This document shows positions 1 to 6,612 of a DNA stretch of 18,248 bases, one piece after another (position 1 is the first letter of the stretch; every line of letters begins with the position of its first letter). Made by a program: the position numbers and the translations under genes. The notes beneath the pieces were generated by a model, which saw only the letters and a program-made list of their open reading frames with translations, did not search any database and was not told the DNA's origin. The DNA comes from CAUSKK01 sp963533935 (GTDB lineage: Bacteria; Pseudomonadota; Gammaproteobacteria; Cardiobacteriales; Cardiobacteriaceae): NCBI GenBank assembly GCA_963533935.1, contig CAUSQL010000026.1, positions 1 through 18,248 on the forward strand, read 5' to 3'.

Positions 1-352
1 GGTGCCGGTCGATGGAATCCAGGGCGCCACGCAGCAGGTCGCCCATTTCCGCCAGGCCCCAGCCGCTGAAAACCAGCACGCAAACCCAGAAGCCGGACAG
101 GTGCCAGCCGGTCCACTGCGGCAGGGCAAAGAAGAAGAGAAACAGCCAGACCAGCAGCGGCACGATTCTGATGGTCTCCAGATAGAGCCGGGCCGGCCAG
201 CGCAGCAGGCGTCGCCCACTGCGTAGGATTAGGCCAAAACCTAGGCCCAGCAGGCTGGAAAAGACCAGGGCCAGCAGCGACAGCGCCAGGGTTTGCAGCA
301 GGCCGGCGCCGAGGATTTTCAGGCTGCCGGCGTTGAAGAGCCAATCAAGCAT
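1..352 (-). CDS. Polar amino-acid ABC transporter permease (HisM/GlnP type), 3' part outside window
   Basis: Inner-membrane permease subunit of a polar amino-acid importer. About 117 residues are visible, starting MLDWLFNAGSLKILGAG; the rest lies beyond the left edge. An N-terminal membrane segment (LLQTLALSLLALVFSSLLGLGFGL) is followed by a basic RSGRRLLR loop, a second hydrophobic stretch, and an EAA-like loop (GLAEMGDLLRGALDSI) that would dock on the ATPase. The ATG overlaps the stop of the upstream permease gene by 8 bases (ATGCTTGA), so the two are very likely translationally coupled and form a heterodimeric channel. The ATPase and binding protein would be expected beyond the left edge. 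Substrate cannot be told from sequence; glutamate/aspartate or basic amino acids are possible. Confidence 0.85.
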   Translation of the reverse strand, partial: MLDWLFNAGSLKILGAGLLQTLALSLLALVFSSLLGLGFGLILRSGRRLLRWPARLYLETIRIVPLLVWLFLFFFALPQWTGWHLSGFWVCVLVFSGWGLAEMGDLLRGALDSIDRH

Positions 353-998
353 GGTGGCGCCGGCTCCGCCGCTCCAGATAGTGGGCCAACAGCACCAGCG
401 GCAGCAGCACCAGGCCGTAGCTGATGAGCAGCAGCAGCAGCGCCTCGTTGGTGCGGTATTCACTGGTAATCACGTCCCTGGTTATGCCCATCAGCTCCGG
501 CACCGACACCGCGTAGACCACCGACGTTTCCTTAATGAGAAAAATCACGTTGGCGGTCAGGGCCGGCAGGGCCACGGCCAGGGCCTGGGGCAGGACGATG
601 AAGCGGAAAATCTGGTAGGGACTTAAGGCTAACGCCCGCGCCGCCTCAATCTGGCTGGCCGGCACCGCCTGGAGGCCGGCGCGCAGGGCTTCACCCATAT
701 AGCTGCCGCCGAGGAAGGTCAGGGCGATGACGCCACAGACGAAGCCGTCCCAGTGAATGCCGAGCTTGGGCAGGCCGAAGTAGAGAAAAAACAGCTGAAT
801 CAGCAGCGGCGTGTTGCGCGACAGCTCCACATAGGCGCCGGCCAGCGGCGTGAGCACCCGCAGCGGGTAGGTGCGCAGCAGGGCCACGGCCAGGCCCACC
901 AGCAGCGATAGGCCGATGGCCCAGCCGGCCAGCTGCAGCGTAACCAGCAGGGCGCGGTAAAAGCGGGGAGCGGTCTCCCAGAGATAAGCGTAATCCAT
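345..998 (-). CDS. Polar amino-acid ABC transporter permease (HisQ/HisM family)
   Basis: Inner-membrane permease of about 217 residues, the usual size for this family. The start MDYAYLWETAPRFYRALLVT is preferred over an upstream in-frame ATG at 1055, because the 19 extra residues (MGPEPRVYSPPPSRRYAAP) are not family-like; neither start has a good Shine-Dalgarno. Visible features are an N-terminal membrane segment, the conserved ELSRNTPLLIQLFFLYFGLP stretch, and an EAA loop (EALRAGLQAVPASQIEAARA then LPQALAVALPAL). IFLIKETSVVYAV is also typical of the family. It ends inside the start of the next permease gene, which suggests an operon and heterodimer. A weak TATGCT hexamer sits 6 bases before the ATG, so a leaderless transcript is possible but unproven. 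Confidence 0.88.
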   Translation of the reverse strand: MDYAYLWETAPRFYRALLVTLQLAGWAIGLSLLVGLAVALLRTYPLRVLTPLAGAYVELSRNTPLLIQLFFLYFGLPKLGIHWDGFVCGVIALTFLGGSYMGEALRAGLQAVPASQIEAARALALSPYQIFRFIVLPQALAVALPALTANVIFLIKETSVVYAVSVPELMGITRDVITSEYRTNEALLLLLISYGLVLLPLVLLAHYLERRSRRHHA

Positions 999-1117
999 GG
1001 GCGCAGCATAGCGCCGGGACGGCGGCGGTGAATAAACCCTTGGTTCTGGGCCCATAACCGGCGGTTATTGCCGAGTTAGCGCTGCGTTAGCTGCCCCTTT
1101 AGTAAAAATAGCTATTT

Positions 1118-1275
1118 TACGTACAGGGAAAGCGCCCGTCCGTTTGTAAAATCAGCAATTACAGACAGACGGGCGCTTCTAATGTATGTAATTAAGGCCG
1201 TAAATACATACAGGGGAAGCGCCCGTATGTTCGTAAACGCCTAATTACAAACAACAGGGCGCTTAGGATGTATGT
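1118..1275. repeat. Intergenic hairpin-repeat cluster, four units (forward-reverse-forward-reverse)
   Basis: Four copies of the dispersed 33-bp unit lie at 1118-1150 (forward), 1160-1190 (reverse), 1205-1237 (forward) and 1245-1275 (reverse). Forward units read TACATACAGGGGAAGC then GCCCGT.TGTTTGTAAA; reverse units are the complement. Neighbouring units are inverted, so the DNA or transcript could form large hairpins. The cluster sits downstream of the binding-protein gene ending at 1312 and upstream of the permease gene. It accounts for most of the 1056-1311 gap; no gene was seen there. Confidence 0.9.
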
Positions 1276-1290
1276 TTATGCCTTAAACCA

Positions 1291-1306
1291 GCACCCTTAC
1301 GGGTGC
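1291..1306 (-). terminator. Short hairpin after the binding-protein gene, possible terminator
   Basis: GCACCC-TTAC-GGGTGC forms a perfect 6-bp stem with a 4-base loop, 5 bases beyond the stop of the minus-strand gene. The trailing sequence on the minus strand is TGGTTTAAGG, so the T-run is weak. The loop and flank resemble the hairpin at 17066-17083, which supports a shared terminator role. Confidence 0.5.
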
Positions 1307-1311
1307 GGGAA

Positions 1312-2463
1312 CTATTTAGCTTCCGGTGAGCTTTGCGGCTTAGAATCCTGCGGCGCTTGAGCCTGAGGCTCTTGGGCCTGCGGCGCTAGGAAGAAGGTGC
1401 CCTGCGGTTCCACCCCCAGATATTTTCTATGGAAATCCAGGTAGTTCTTGAGCGGGTCCACGTCCTTAAACTGCTCCGGGTACAGGGCCTTGGCGATGAA
1501 CTGGGCGCTGGCCAGGTCAGTGATGGAGCGGGACGCCGTGTGGTACAGGCCATAAACCCGCTTATTTTTCACCGCCGGAATGCCGTCCCAGCCCAGCCGC
1601 TTGGTGAAGCCGGCCAGCCGCCGCCGCGCGTCCTCTTCCTTAATGCCAATGCCCATGGCCATGATGTCCGGCTTGCTGGCGGCGTCCTTTTCCGTGCCGG
1701 AAATCATCACCACGTCCGGCGGGTTGCTGAGGAATTGCTCGGCGCCGATGGGCCCCCAGTTTTCCACGAAGGGCGCGGCGATATTGTCCCCGCCCACCTG
1801 CCGGGCGATGGCGCCCCACATATTATTGCCGAAGGTGTAGCTGTACTCGCCCGGGCCCTTATCGCCGAATTCAATGTAAATCTTCGGCTTGGGCCCCTTG
1901 GCCGCCGCCACCCGCTTTTCGATGTCCTCCATGCCCGCCGCGTACTCGTCGGCCAGGGCGTTGGCGCGTTCTTCCGTGCCGGCCAGCTGGCCGAAGATGC
2001 GAATGCTCTTGGTGTGGTTGGCCACGGTCTGGTCGTTGAAATCCACCACGACCACGGGAATGCCTGCTGCTTCCATGCGTTCCACGTCGGCTTTAATGAC
2101 GTTGTACTGAACTTTGCCCATGATTACCGCGTCGGGTTTTAAAGACAGCGTCTTTTCCAGGGAGAAACTTTGATTATTCGCATGGCCCACGTCGGCGATA
2201 TTTTTCAGTTCGGGAATTTTATCAACGAAGAGTTGCCAGCTGCCGGCGTTGTATTTCTCCCAGAATTCCCGGGAAATGCCGTGAATGTGCTTGAAGTTTT
2301 CCAAACCGGTGGCGGCGATGTAGTCGGGGAAGTAGAACATAAGCACGGCGTTTTTCACCGGCACGTCCACCTTCACGTCGCGGCCGAGCACGTCGTTAAT
2401 GGTCTTAAGCTCGGCGCTGGCGCTGTGCAGGGCCAGGGCAGCGAGGAGAAGTAGTTTTTTCAT
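1312..2463 (-). CDS. FepB/TroA-fold periplasmic substrate-binding protein (Fe-siderophore/metal type)
   Basis: A 383-residue periplasmic binding protein of the helical-backbone class used by siderophore, haem and cobalamin importers. A Sec signal peptide (MKKLLLLAALALHSASA, cleavage likely after residue 17) leads into ELKTINDVLGRDVKVDVPV, the usual opening strand of this family. Later landmarks are SLKPDAVIMGKVQYNV, AAGIPVVVVDFNDQT, a GDNIAAPFVENWGPIGAEQFL region and NPPDVVMISGTEKD. The C-terminal 25 or so residues are rich in Gln, Pro and Ala (APQAQEPQAQAPQD) and look like a disordered tail not usual in the family. GAGGG precedes the ATG at good spacing. No permease or ATPase is adjacent, so it is an orphan here. 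No clear Fur box was seen. Ligand unknown. Confidence 0.85.
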   Translation of the reverse strand: MKKLLLLAALALHSASAELKTINDVLGRDVKVDVPVKNAVLMFYFPDYIAATGLENFKHIHGISREFWEKYNAGSWQLFVDKIPELKNIADVGHANNQSFSLEKTLSLKPDAVIMGKVQYNVIKADVERMEAAGIPVVVVDFNDQTVANHTKSIRIFGQLAGTEERANALADEYAAGMEDIEKRVAAAKGPKPKIYIEFGDKGPGEYSYTFGNNMWGAIARQVGGDNIAAPFVENWGPIGAEQFLSNPPDVVMISGTEKDAASKPDIMAMGIGIKEEDARRRLAGFTKRLGWDGIPAVKNKRVYGLYHTASRSITDLASAQFIAKALYPEQFKDVDPLKNYLDFHRKYLGVEPQGTFFLAPQAQEPQAQAPQDSKPQSSPEAK

Positions 2464-2518
2464 GGTTTACCCTCTTATAAAAAGGGGAGATTTTAGCAGA
2501 GCAATGGGAACCAATCTT

Positions 2519-2541
2519 ATTTAACGCCGGTGCCGTTAAAT
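2519..2541. promoter_or_regulatory. 8-bp inverted repeat upstream of the binding-protein gene
   Basis: ATTTAACG-CCGGTGC-CGTTAAAT is a perfect 8-bp inverted repeat with a 7-base spacer, 56 bases before the start codon at 2463. A second small stem (CACCG-TTAGC-CGGTG) lies at 2572-2586. The symmetry fits a dimeric-repressor operator or an mRNA leader hairpin. No regulator family could be assigned, and it does not match the classic Fur consensus. Confidence 0.35.
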
Positions 2542-2613
2542 TTTTGCTGCCATACTCCAACGTAGCTGGGCCACCGTTAGCCGGTGCACGTAATTTTTAT
2601 CCCAATAAAGGCC

Positions 2614-2664
2614 CTAGGGTTTGGCACTTTCCGGATACTGGAAGGCGTACTGCCTGAGGCCTAG
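2614..2664. other. Nested inverted-repeat structure 3' of the toxin-antitoxin pair
   Basis: Three arm pairs are nested: CTAGG (2614) with CCTAG (2660), GGCA (2623) with TGCC (2651), and TTCC (2629) with GGAA (2640). They could form a 51-base interrupted hairpin just beyond the antitoxin stop. It may be a 3' terminator, or the scar of the insertion that brought the AT-rich genes. There is no strong T-run. The rest of 2464-2675 shows no gene. Confidence 0.3.
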
Positions 2665-2675
2665 ATGGTTAGGAT

Positions 2676-2909
2676 TTAGTTGAAAAACGCTCTTAGAATA
2701 TTATTTGCTTTTTGTCGATTTTGTTCGTCATTTTGCTCATAGGCGCACCTTATTTTTTCTAAAACATCGCGGTCAAAAAATTGCACTATTTCATTCTGAA
2801 GTTTTGCCCTCTTTTGTAGTCTTACGATTATTGGGTGCTTAATGGCCTTAGCGTTATCAAAGTCAAAATTTTCAAAATAACTAGCGTCTTCGTTTATATA
2901 TTTGCTCAT
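2676..2909 (-). CDS. BrnA-like antitoxin, 77 residues
   Basis: Small protein encoded directly after, and overlapping by 29 bases, a BrnT-like toxin gene, the usual order of brnTA modules. The segment FDNAKAIKHPIIVRLQKR resembles the 'F.KA..NP...RLKK' start of BrnA/COG3514-type antitoxins. The normally following ribbon-helix-helix (QITIRLD..V) is poorly kept here (AKLQNEIVQFFDRDVLEKI), so the protein may be a divergent or degenerate family member. The rest is charged and helical (CAYEQNDEQNRQKANNILRAF). The DNA is clearly AT-rich compared with genes on both sides, which suggests transfer. Assignment rests on position plus a short motif. Confidence 0.6.
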   Translation of the reverse strand: MSKYINEDASYFENFDFDNAKAIKHPIIVRLQKRAKLQNEIVQFFDRDVLEKIRCAYEQNDEQNRQKANNILRAFFN

Positions 2910-3156
2910 GTTTTCGCTCCGACTTAATAGCAGTAATTAGCCTAATGCTATCGTCTCTTTGTGTCCAAGATACCGTTAGTAATCTAGCTTTATCACTTAG
3001 ACCGATAGTTATAAATCTTTGTTCCAGATATTTGAACCTAGTATCTTCAAAAGTTATTTCATTTTCATCAAAAAATACCGCGCATGCCTCTTCAAAGGTA
3101 ATTTGGTGTTTTACTTCAACTTGACTTTGTTTTGCATCGTCCCATTCAAAGCCAAT
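2881..3156 (-). CDS. brnT: BrnT-like ribonuclease toxin (DUF497), unusual or missing start codon
   Basis: About 91 residues, the usual BrnT length. The reading frame opens IGFEWDDAKQSQVEVKHQ and continues ITFEEACAVFFDE, then FKYLEQRFITIG, then LLTVSWTQRDDSIRLITA, closing with KSERKHEQIYKRRR. This matches the BrnT pattern F.WD..K......KHG..FE.A...F followed by R...IG......L.V.....R....R.ISAR....E...Y. BrnT is an RNase toxin neutralised by BrnA. No ATG, GTG or TTG lies in frame between the preceding in-frame stop and IGFEWDD; the given start is an ATT codon chosen by homology. Either a rare ATT start is used or the 5' end was lost. Base composition is AT-rich, unlike the neighbours. Confidence 0.7.
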   Translation of the reverse strand: MGFEWDDAKQSQVEVKHQITFEEACAVFFDENEITFEDTRFKYLEQRFITIGLSDKARLLTVSWTQRDDSIRLITAIKSERKHEQIYKRRR

Positions 3157-3189
3157 ACCTAGAATCTCTAGCCCAATGTAGCCATTGTT

Positions 3190-3849
3190 TCATCTCAACG
3201 GCCGGCCGGCTAGAACCAGCGCCACAGCTAGAACCGCGGCGGCCATTAGACCTAGGGTTAAATCCCCCAGCGCCAGCAGCAGGCCAAAGACCGGCGGCAG
3301 TAGCCACCAGTACCGCGGCAGCCGCTTCGTCCGCTTCTGGCTTAAACGCCAACGCAGCAGCGGCACCAGCCACAGCGGCGCCGGCGCCAGGAAAATCACG
3401 GAAAACAGATAATTCGGCAGCGAAAGCCAAGTCATCGCTAGAAATAGCCATAAAAAGACAAGGACATGCAGCATAAGCCGTTGCCAAATAATTTTTCCGT
3501 TCGGGTCGCGGCGGCGCCGTTCCTCTTCCGCCTGTACCACCGCTGTTGCTTCCTCATCGTCCAGGAAGGTGCGCAGCCGCAGCGGTTTGCGCCACAGTGC
3601 CAGCGGCGATTGGGCCAGCAGCCGCCGGTGCGCCACCGCCAACAGCATTAGAAAGCAGTAGCTGAACAGTTGTAGCCAATGGCGGTAGAGGGCCAGGGCC
3701 GCCGCCGGTTTATCGCCCAGGCCCAGGGCAAGCAATGCCCGCAGCGGCGGTAGTATGAGCACACAGTACAGCCACCAGCGCGACGGCATGAAGCTCCACA
3801 GCCAGCAGACCGCCAGCGCCTGGAGGAGAAATTCAACGCTTAGTCCCAT
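3190..3849 (-). CDS. Polytopic membrane protein of unknown function
   Basis: A 219-residue protein not recognised. About six membrane segments can be seen: three near the N-terminus (VEFLLQALAVCWLWSFM, WWLYCVLILPPLRALLAL, LQLFSYCFLMLLAVA), then a charged cytoplasmic-type loop around residues 90-115 (FLDDEEATAVVQAEEERRRR), then three to four more (LMLHVLVFLWLFLAMTWL, LFSVIFLAPAPLWLVPLL, VFGLLLALGDLTLGLMAAAV). The start was placed at 3849, not the upstream ATG at 3897, because GGAGG sits 5 bases before it. It overlaps the end of the preceding small membrane-protein gene by 17 bases, so the two are probably co-translated. Confidence 0.75.
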   Translation of the reverse strand: MGLSVEFLLQALAVCWLWSFMPSRWWLYCVLILPPLRALLALGLGDKPAAALALYRHWLQLFSYCFLMLLAVAHRRLLAQSPLALWRKPLRLRTFLDDEEATAVVQAEEERRRRDPNGKIIWQRLMLHVLVFLWLFLAMTWLSLPNYLFSVIFLAPAPLWLVPLLRWRLSQKRTKRLPRYWWLLPPVFGLLLALGDLTLGLMAAAVLAVALVLAGRPLR

Positions 3850-4129
3850 AGAGCCTCCGCTCCGGCCAGCGGCGCATCTGGTCGCCAGCAATGACATAGG
3901 CGAAAATTGCGGCGATAAATAGGTCGCTGGCGGTGAGCGCCATCAGCATGATGGCCCCATCTCGGTCGCTAAAAATTAGACCGATGAGCGCCGCCAGCGC
4001 CGTCGTCGTCAGCGCTAGCCAGAGCCAGTGGCAGGGTTTAATAAAGCTGAGCAGCAGAACCGTGGCCAGCAGCAGCCAGGGCAGCGCCGCGATGAACAGG
4101 TAAATTAGTTGACTGGGATTTAGGTTCAT
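3833..4129 (-). CDS. Small three-helix membrane protein of unknown function
   Basis: A 98-residue hydrophobic protein starting MNLNPSQLIYLFIAALPWLL. Three membrane segments are visible (about residues 8-30, 34-54 and 63-82), followed by a basic tail (QMRRWPERRLYGTKR). The frame stays open upstream to a TTG at 4165, but the ATG at 4129, with a weak GGAA ahead, gives a cleaner start. It overlaps the next membrane-protein gene, suggesting a two-gene unit whose products may work together. A hairpin-repeat pair lies about 57 bases upstream. I do not recognise the family. Confidence 0.65.
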   Translation of the reverse strand: MNLNPSQLIYLFIAALPWLLLATVLLLSFIKPCHWLWLALTTTALAALIGLIFSDRDGAIMLMALTASDLFIAAIFAYVIAGDQMRRWPERRLYGTKR

Positions 4130-4185
4130 GGCCGTTCCAATGTGAATTCCAGCGGTAAAACGCAAAAAGGCCGCCAGAATGGCAA

Positions 4186-4265
4186 TTTACAAACATACGG
4201 GCGCTTTGACTGTATGTAATTGATACCTTAAATACATACAGGAGAAGCGCCCGTCCGTTTGTAAA
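4186..4265. repeat. Intergenic hairpin-repeat pair (reverse then forward)
   Basis: Reverse unit at 4186-4219 (TTTACAAACATACGGGCGC..TGTATGTAA) and forward unit at 4233-4265 (TACATACAGGAGAAGCGC..CCGTCCGTTTGTAAA), separated by 13 AT-rich bases. The outer ends carry the TGTTTGTAAA motif and the inner ends the TACATACA motif. The pair begins 13 bases beyond the stop of the NRAMP-like gene on the minus strand, so it would lie in that gene's 3' untranslated region. Confidence 0.9.
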
Positions 4266-4278
4266 AACCCTTAAATAG

Positions 4279-5535
4279 CTATTTGGGTGCCGCCGCAAAG
4301 AAATACTGGAAGAGGAATACCAGGGTGAAGGCGCTCAGATAGAGCAGGCCCAGCAGCGACAGCTTGTAGAGCTTGCCGCGGCCGACGCCGTGCTCACCCT
4401 TCGACACCAGCTGCAGATTCAGCCAGGCAAAAATCGGCGTGAACACAAAGGACATAATCATGGCGAAATCCAGCATCTGCTTCACGTCGCCCATGAAGAA
4501 CTGCACGATGGCCATGGCCGCCAGCGAACAAACCAGCATCCAGCCGTTGATGTTGCGGTTGCTGGCCTGGTCCTGGTTAAGGATTAGGCGCAACGCTTCA
4601 CCGTTAGCGCGGGAGTAGCCGTCAATGACCGTAATGGTGGTGCCGAACATGCACAGGAAGGCGATGAAGGCGATGAGCGGCTTCGCCCATTCGCCAATAA
4701 CTGAGCCGTACATTTGCACCAGCTGGCCGATGTAGGCGACGCCGGCCTTCTCAATGACCGTGCCGGAACCGTACTGGGTCAGGGCGCCCAGGGCCACGAA
4801 AATCACCGCGAGTATGGCCGTGCCGATGTAGCCGGTATTAAAGTCGAAGATGCCCGCGTCGTATTTCACCGGCCGTTCCTGCTGCTGGGCCACCACCCAC
4901 ATGGAATTGATGGCGGAAATCTCAATGGGCGCCGGCATCCAGCCCATGAGCGGCACGATGAAGGCGAAGCCGGCCCAGGTCCAGGGGGACGGTTCAACGA
5001 AGTCCGGCCGCATCACCGCGCCCTTGTTCAGGGCCAGCAGCACCGCCACCACGGTGCTGACGGTGAGGCAAATCATGATGAGCTTCGATAGCCGGTCTAA
5101 CAGTTTGTAGCGGCCGAGCAGCAGAATGAGGAAGGTGCCGACAATTACCCCGTTGGATAGGGCGCCGATGGGCAGATTCAGCGACGGCGGTAGCATGAAT
5201 TTCAGTATGGCGGCGGTAACGATGGCCACGCCGGCAATATTGATGACCTCGGCGATAACATTAAGAATAAAGAATAGGTAGAGATAGGCGCGGCTGATGG
5301 CCCAGTAGCCCTCGATAAGGCTCTTGCGCGTCGCCAGCGTGTACTGCATGCCGAAGCGGAAGAAGGGGTATTTGAACAGATTGGCCAGCAGGACGATGGC
5401 CAGCAGCTGCCAGCCGTAGTTGGCACCGGCCTGGGTGCTCATGATGATGTGGGAACCGCCCACGGCCGCCGAGGCCATGAGTATGCCCGGCCCGAGGGCC
5501 CGTAGTTTTTCCTGCCACGATGACTGTTCTTCCAT
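4279..5535 (-). CDS. NRAMP-superfamily divalent-metal transporter with atypical metal-site motifs
   Basis: A 418-residue inner-membrane transporter with about 11 hydrophobic segments and the NRAMP-type opening LGPGILMASAAVGGSH (residues 14-29). Canonical NRAMP helix 1 carries Asp-Pro-Gly-Asn, with Asp and Asn binding the metal; here the equivalent place reads AAVGGSH. Helix 6, normally A..MPH, reads GWMPAPIE (residues 199-206), keeping Met200 but replacing His. The protein therefore belongs to a divergent clade, and its ion or coupling mechanism may differ from MntH; this is inference. NRAMP-fold Mg2+ carriers also lack the DPGN motif. GAGG lies 10 bases before the ATG. The gene is divergent from the DUF945-like gene across a 66-bp gap. 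Confidence 0.8.
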   Translation of the reverse strand: MEEQSSWQEKLRALGPGILMASAAVGGSHIIMSTQAGANYGWQLLAIVLLANLFKYPFFRFGMQYTLATRKSLIEGYWAISRAYLYLFFILNVIAEVINIAGVAIVTAAILKFMLPPSLNLPIGALSNGVIVGTFLILLLGRYKLLDRLSKLIMICLTVSTVVAVLLALNKGAVMRPDFVEPSPWTWAGFAFIVPLMGWMPAPIEISAINSMWVVAQQQERPVKYDAGIFDFNTGYIGTAILAVIFVALGALTQYGSGTVIEKAGVAYIGQLVQMYGSVIGEWAKPLIAFIAFLCMFGTTITVIDGYSRANGEALRLILNQDQASNRNINGWMLVCSLAAMAIVQFFMGDVKQMLDFAMIMSFVFTPIFAWLNLQLVSKGEHGVGRGKLYKLSLLGLLYLSAFTLVFLFQYFFAAAPK

Positions 5536-5561
5536 GGGGTAAAATCCTCAAAAAATTAAAG

Positions 5562-5589
5562 AATTTATCCTATTTCGCCGGTCCAACAA
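5562..5589 (-). promoter_or_regulatory. Candidate promoter for the NRAMP-like gene
   Basis: On the minus strand TTGTTG and TAAATT are separated by 16 bases in the short AT-rich gap between two divergent genes. The match to the sigma-70 consensus is only fair. The position, about 27 bases from the start codon at 5535, is suitable. Confidence 0.3.
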
Positions 5590-5601
5590 GCAAAAAATCC
5601 C

Positions 5602-6588
5602 ATGAAATTTAAGAAAACCCTCATCGCCCTGACGCTGCTGCTCCTGCTGCTATTGCTCACGCCGCTGATTACGGCGCAGGTCAGCCGGCGGCTCTTCCAA
5701 AATAGCCTGCAACAGCTGGAACAGAACGGCTTGACCGTGGCGGCGGTGGCCATGGACAGCGGCTATGGCCGCAGTAATTTCCGCGCCCAATTGGACGGCG
5801 CGCCGCTGACCGTCGATGTGCAGCACGGCCTGGGCACCATCTTCGGCGGTCATTTCCTCACGGCCCAGTCCCACTGGCAGCAGGTGGACGCCGACAGCAG
5901 CTTGAATCTGTTCAGTAAAGTTCAGGTGGCCGGCCGGGCCCAGCTGCTGGACCAGCCCATTAATTTTTCCCTTAATCAATACGTCTTTGGCAGCGAACGA
6001 CACATAGCGGTGGATAGATTTAATTACCCGCCGCTCAATCTACAGCTGGAAAACCTCAAACTCACCGAAGGTGTAAACGAGCGTAGACAGCAGTTTCTCA
6101 TCGACCGGCTCCAGCTGCCGGGCCAGGAGCTGCGGCGGGTGGAAATCAACTGGCATAGCGCCGACAAATTGGTGTTAAGCGCCGCCGCCGACCTGAATCT
6201 GCCCCTAAATGGGAAACCGCTGCGCGCTCAGCTGGAGCTGACGCCGGAAATGAACGCCACGGACTCGGGCGCGTCGCTGCCGGCCATCGTCCAGCGGCTG
6301 GAGCGGGAAGCCATAGCGACCGCCTTCCGCCTCAGCGTTAATAACGGCGACCTGCTCATGGAGGGGCGGCTGCCCGGCCCATTGCAGCCCGGCCCGCAGC
6401 TGCTGCGGCAGCTAGTCGGCGCCCGGGTGGAGATTAAGCCGCAGTTCGTCAGCGACTACGACCTGCGCATTCCGCTGACCGTGCTCTACGGCGGCCTGCT
6501 GCTGCCGCGGAACGACGCGGGCAATTACGCCTTCACCGTGCAACTCGATGAAAAGAACGGCGCCTTGAAACTGGACAAGGCACAATGA
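5602..6588 (+). CDS. DUF945/YdgA-like envelope protein
   Basis: A 328-residue protein with a strongly hydrophobic N-terminus (KKTLIALTLLLLLLLLTPLI) that acts as a signal anchor or signal peptide. The remainder alternates short hydrophobic and polar strands: a LEQNGLTVAAVAMDSGYGRSN segment, then VDVQHGLGTIFGG and LQLENLKLTEG. This is the beta-rich pattern of DUF945 proteins such as E. coli YdgA. YdgA is about 500 residues, so this is a shorter relative or a different family with similar layout. No enzyme motif is visible. It ends 24 bases before carA, so it probably shares a transcript, though no functional link is known. No convincing Shine-Dalgarno precedes the ATG. Confidence 0.6.
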   Translation: MKFKKTLIALTLLLLLLLLTPLITAQVSRRLFQNSLQQLEQNGLTVAAVAMDSGYGRSNFRAQLDGAPLTVDVQHGLGTIFGGHFLTAQSHWQQVDADSSLNLFSKVQVAGRAQLLDQPINFSLNQYVFGSERHIAVDRFNYPPLNLQLENLKLTEGVNERRQQFLIDRLQLPGQELRRVEINWHSADKLVLSAAADLNLPLNGKPLRAQLELTPEMNATDSGASLPAIVQRLEREAIATAFRLSVNNGDLLMEGRLPGPLQPGPQLLRQLVGARVEIKPQFVSDYDLRIPLTVLYGGLLLPRNDAGNYAFTVQLDEKNGALKLDKAQ

Positions 6589-6612
6589 ACCCAAGCAATT
6601 TAAGGAGTATTT

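Noticed and set aside
1118..1275. CRISPR array
   Set aside because: Units are alternately inverted, spacers are short and unequal, and no cas genes are near.
1429..2142. 237-residue plus-strand ORF
   Set aside because: Antisense to the binding-protein gene, which has a signal peptide, ribosome site and family motifs; the antisense frame is His/Val/Gly-rich without a domain.
3132..3487. Overlapping ORFs of about 114 residues on both strands
   Set aside because: They are shadows of the membrane-protein gene; the Ala-rich composition is that of GC-rich antisense frames. The short in-frame piece MKQWLHWARDSRYWL is mentioned only for the toxin start question.
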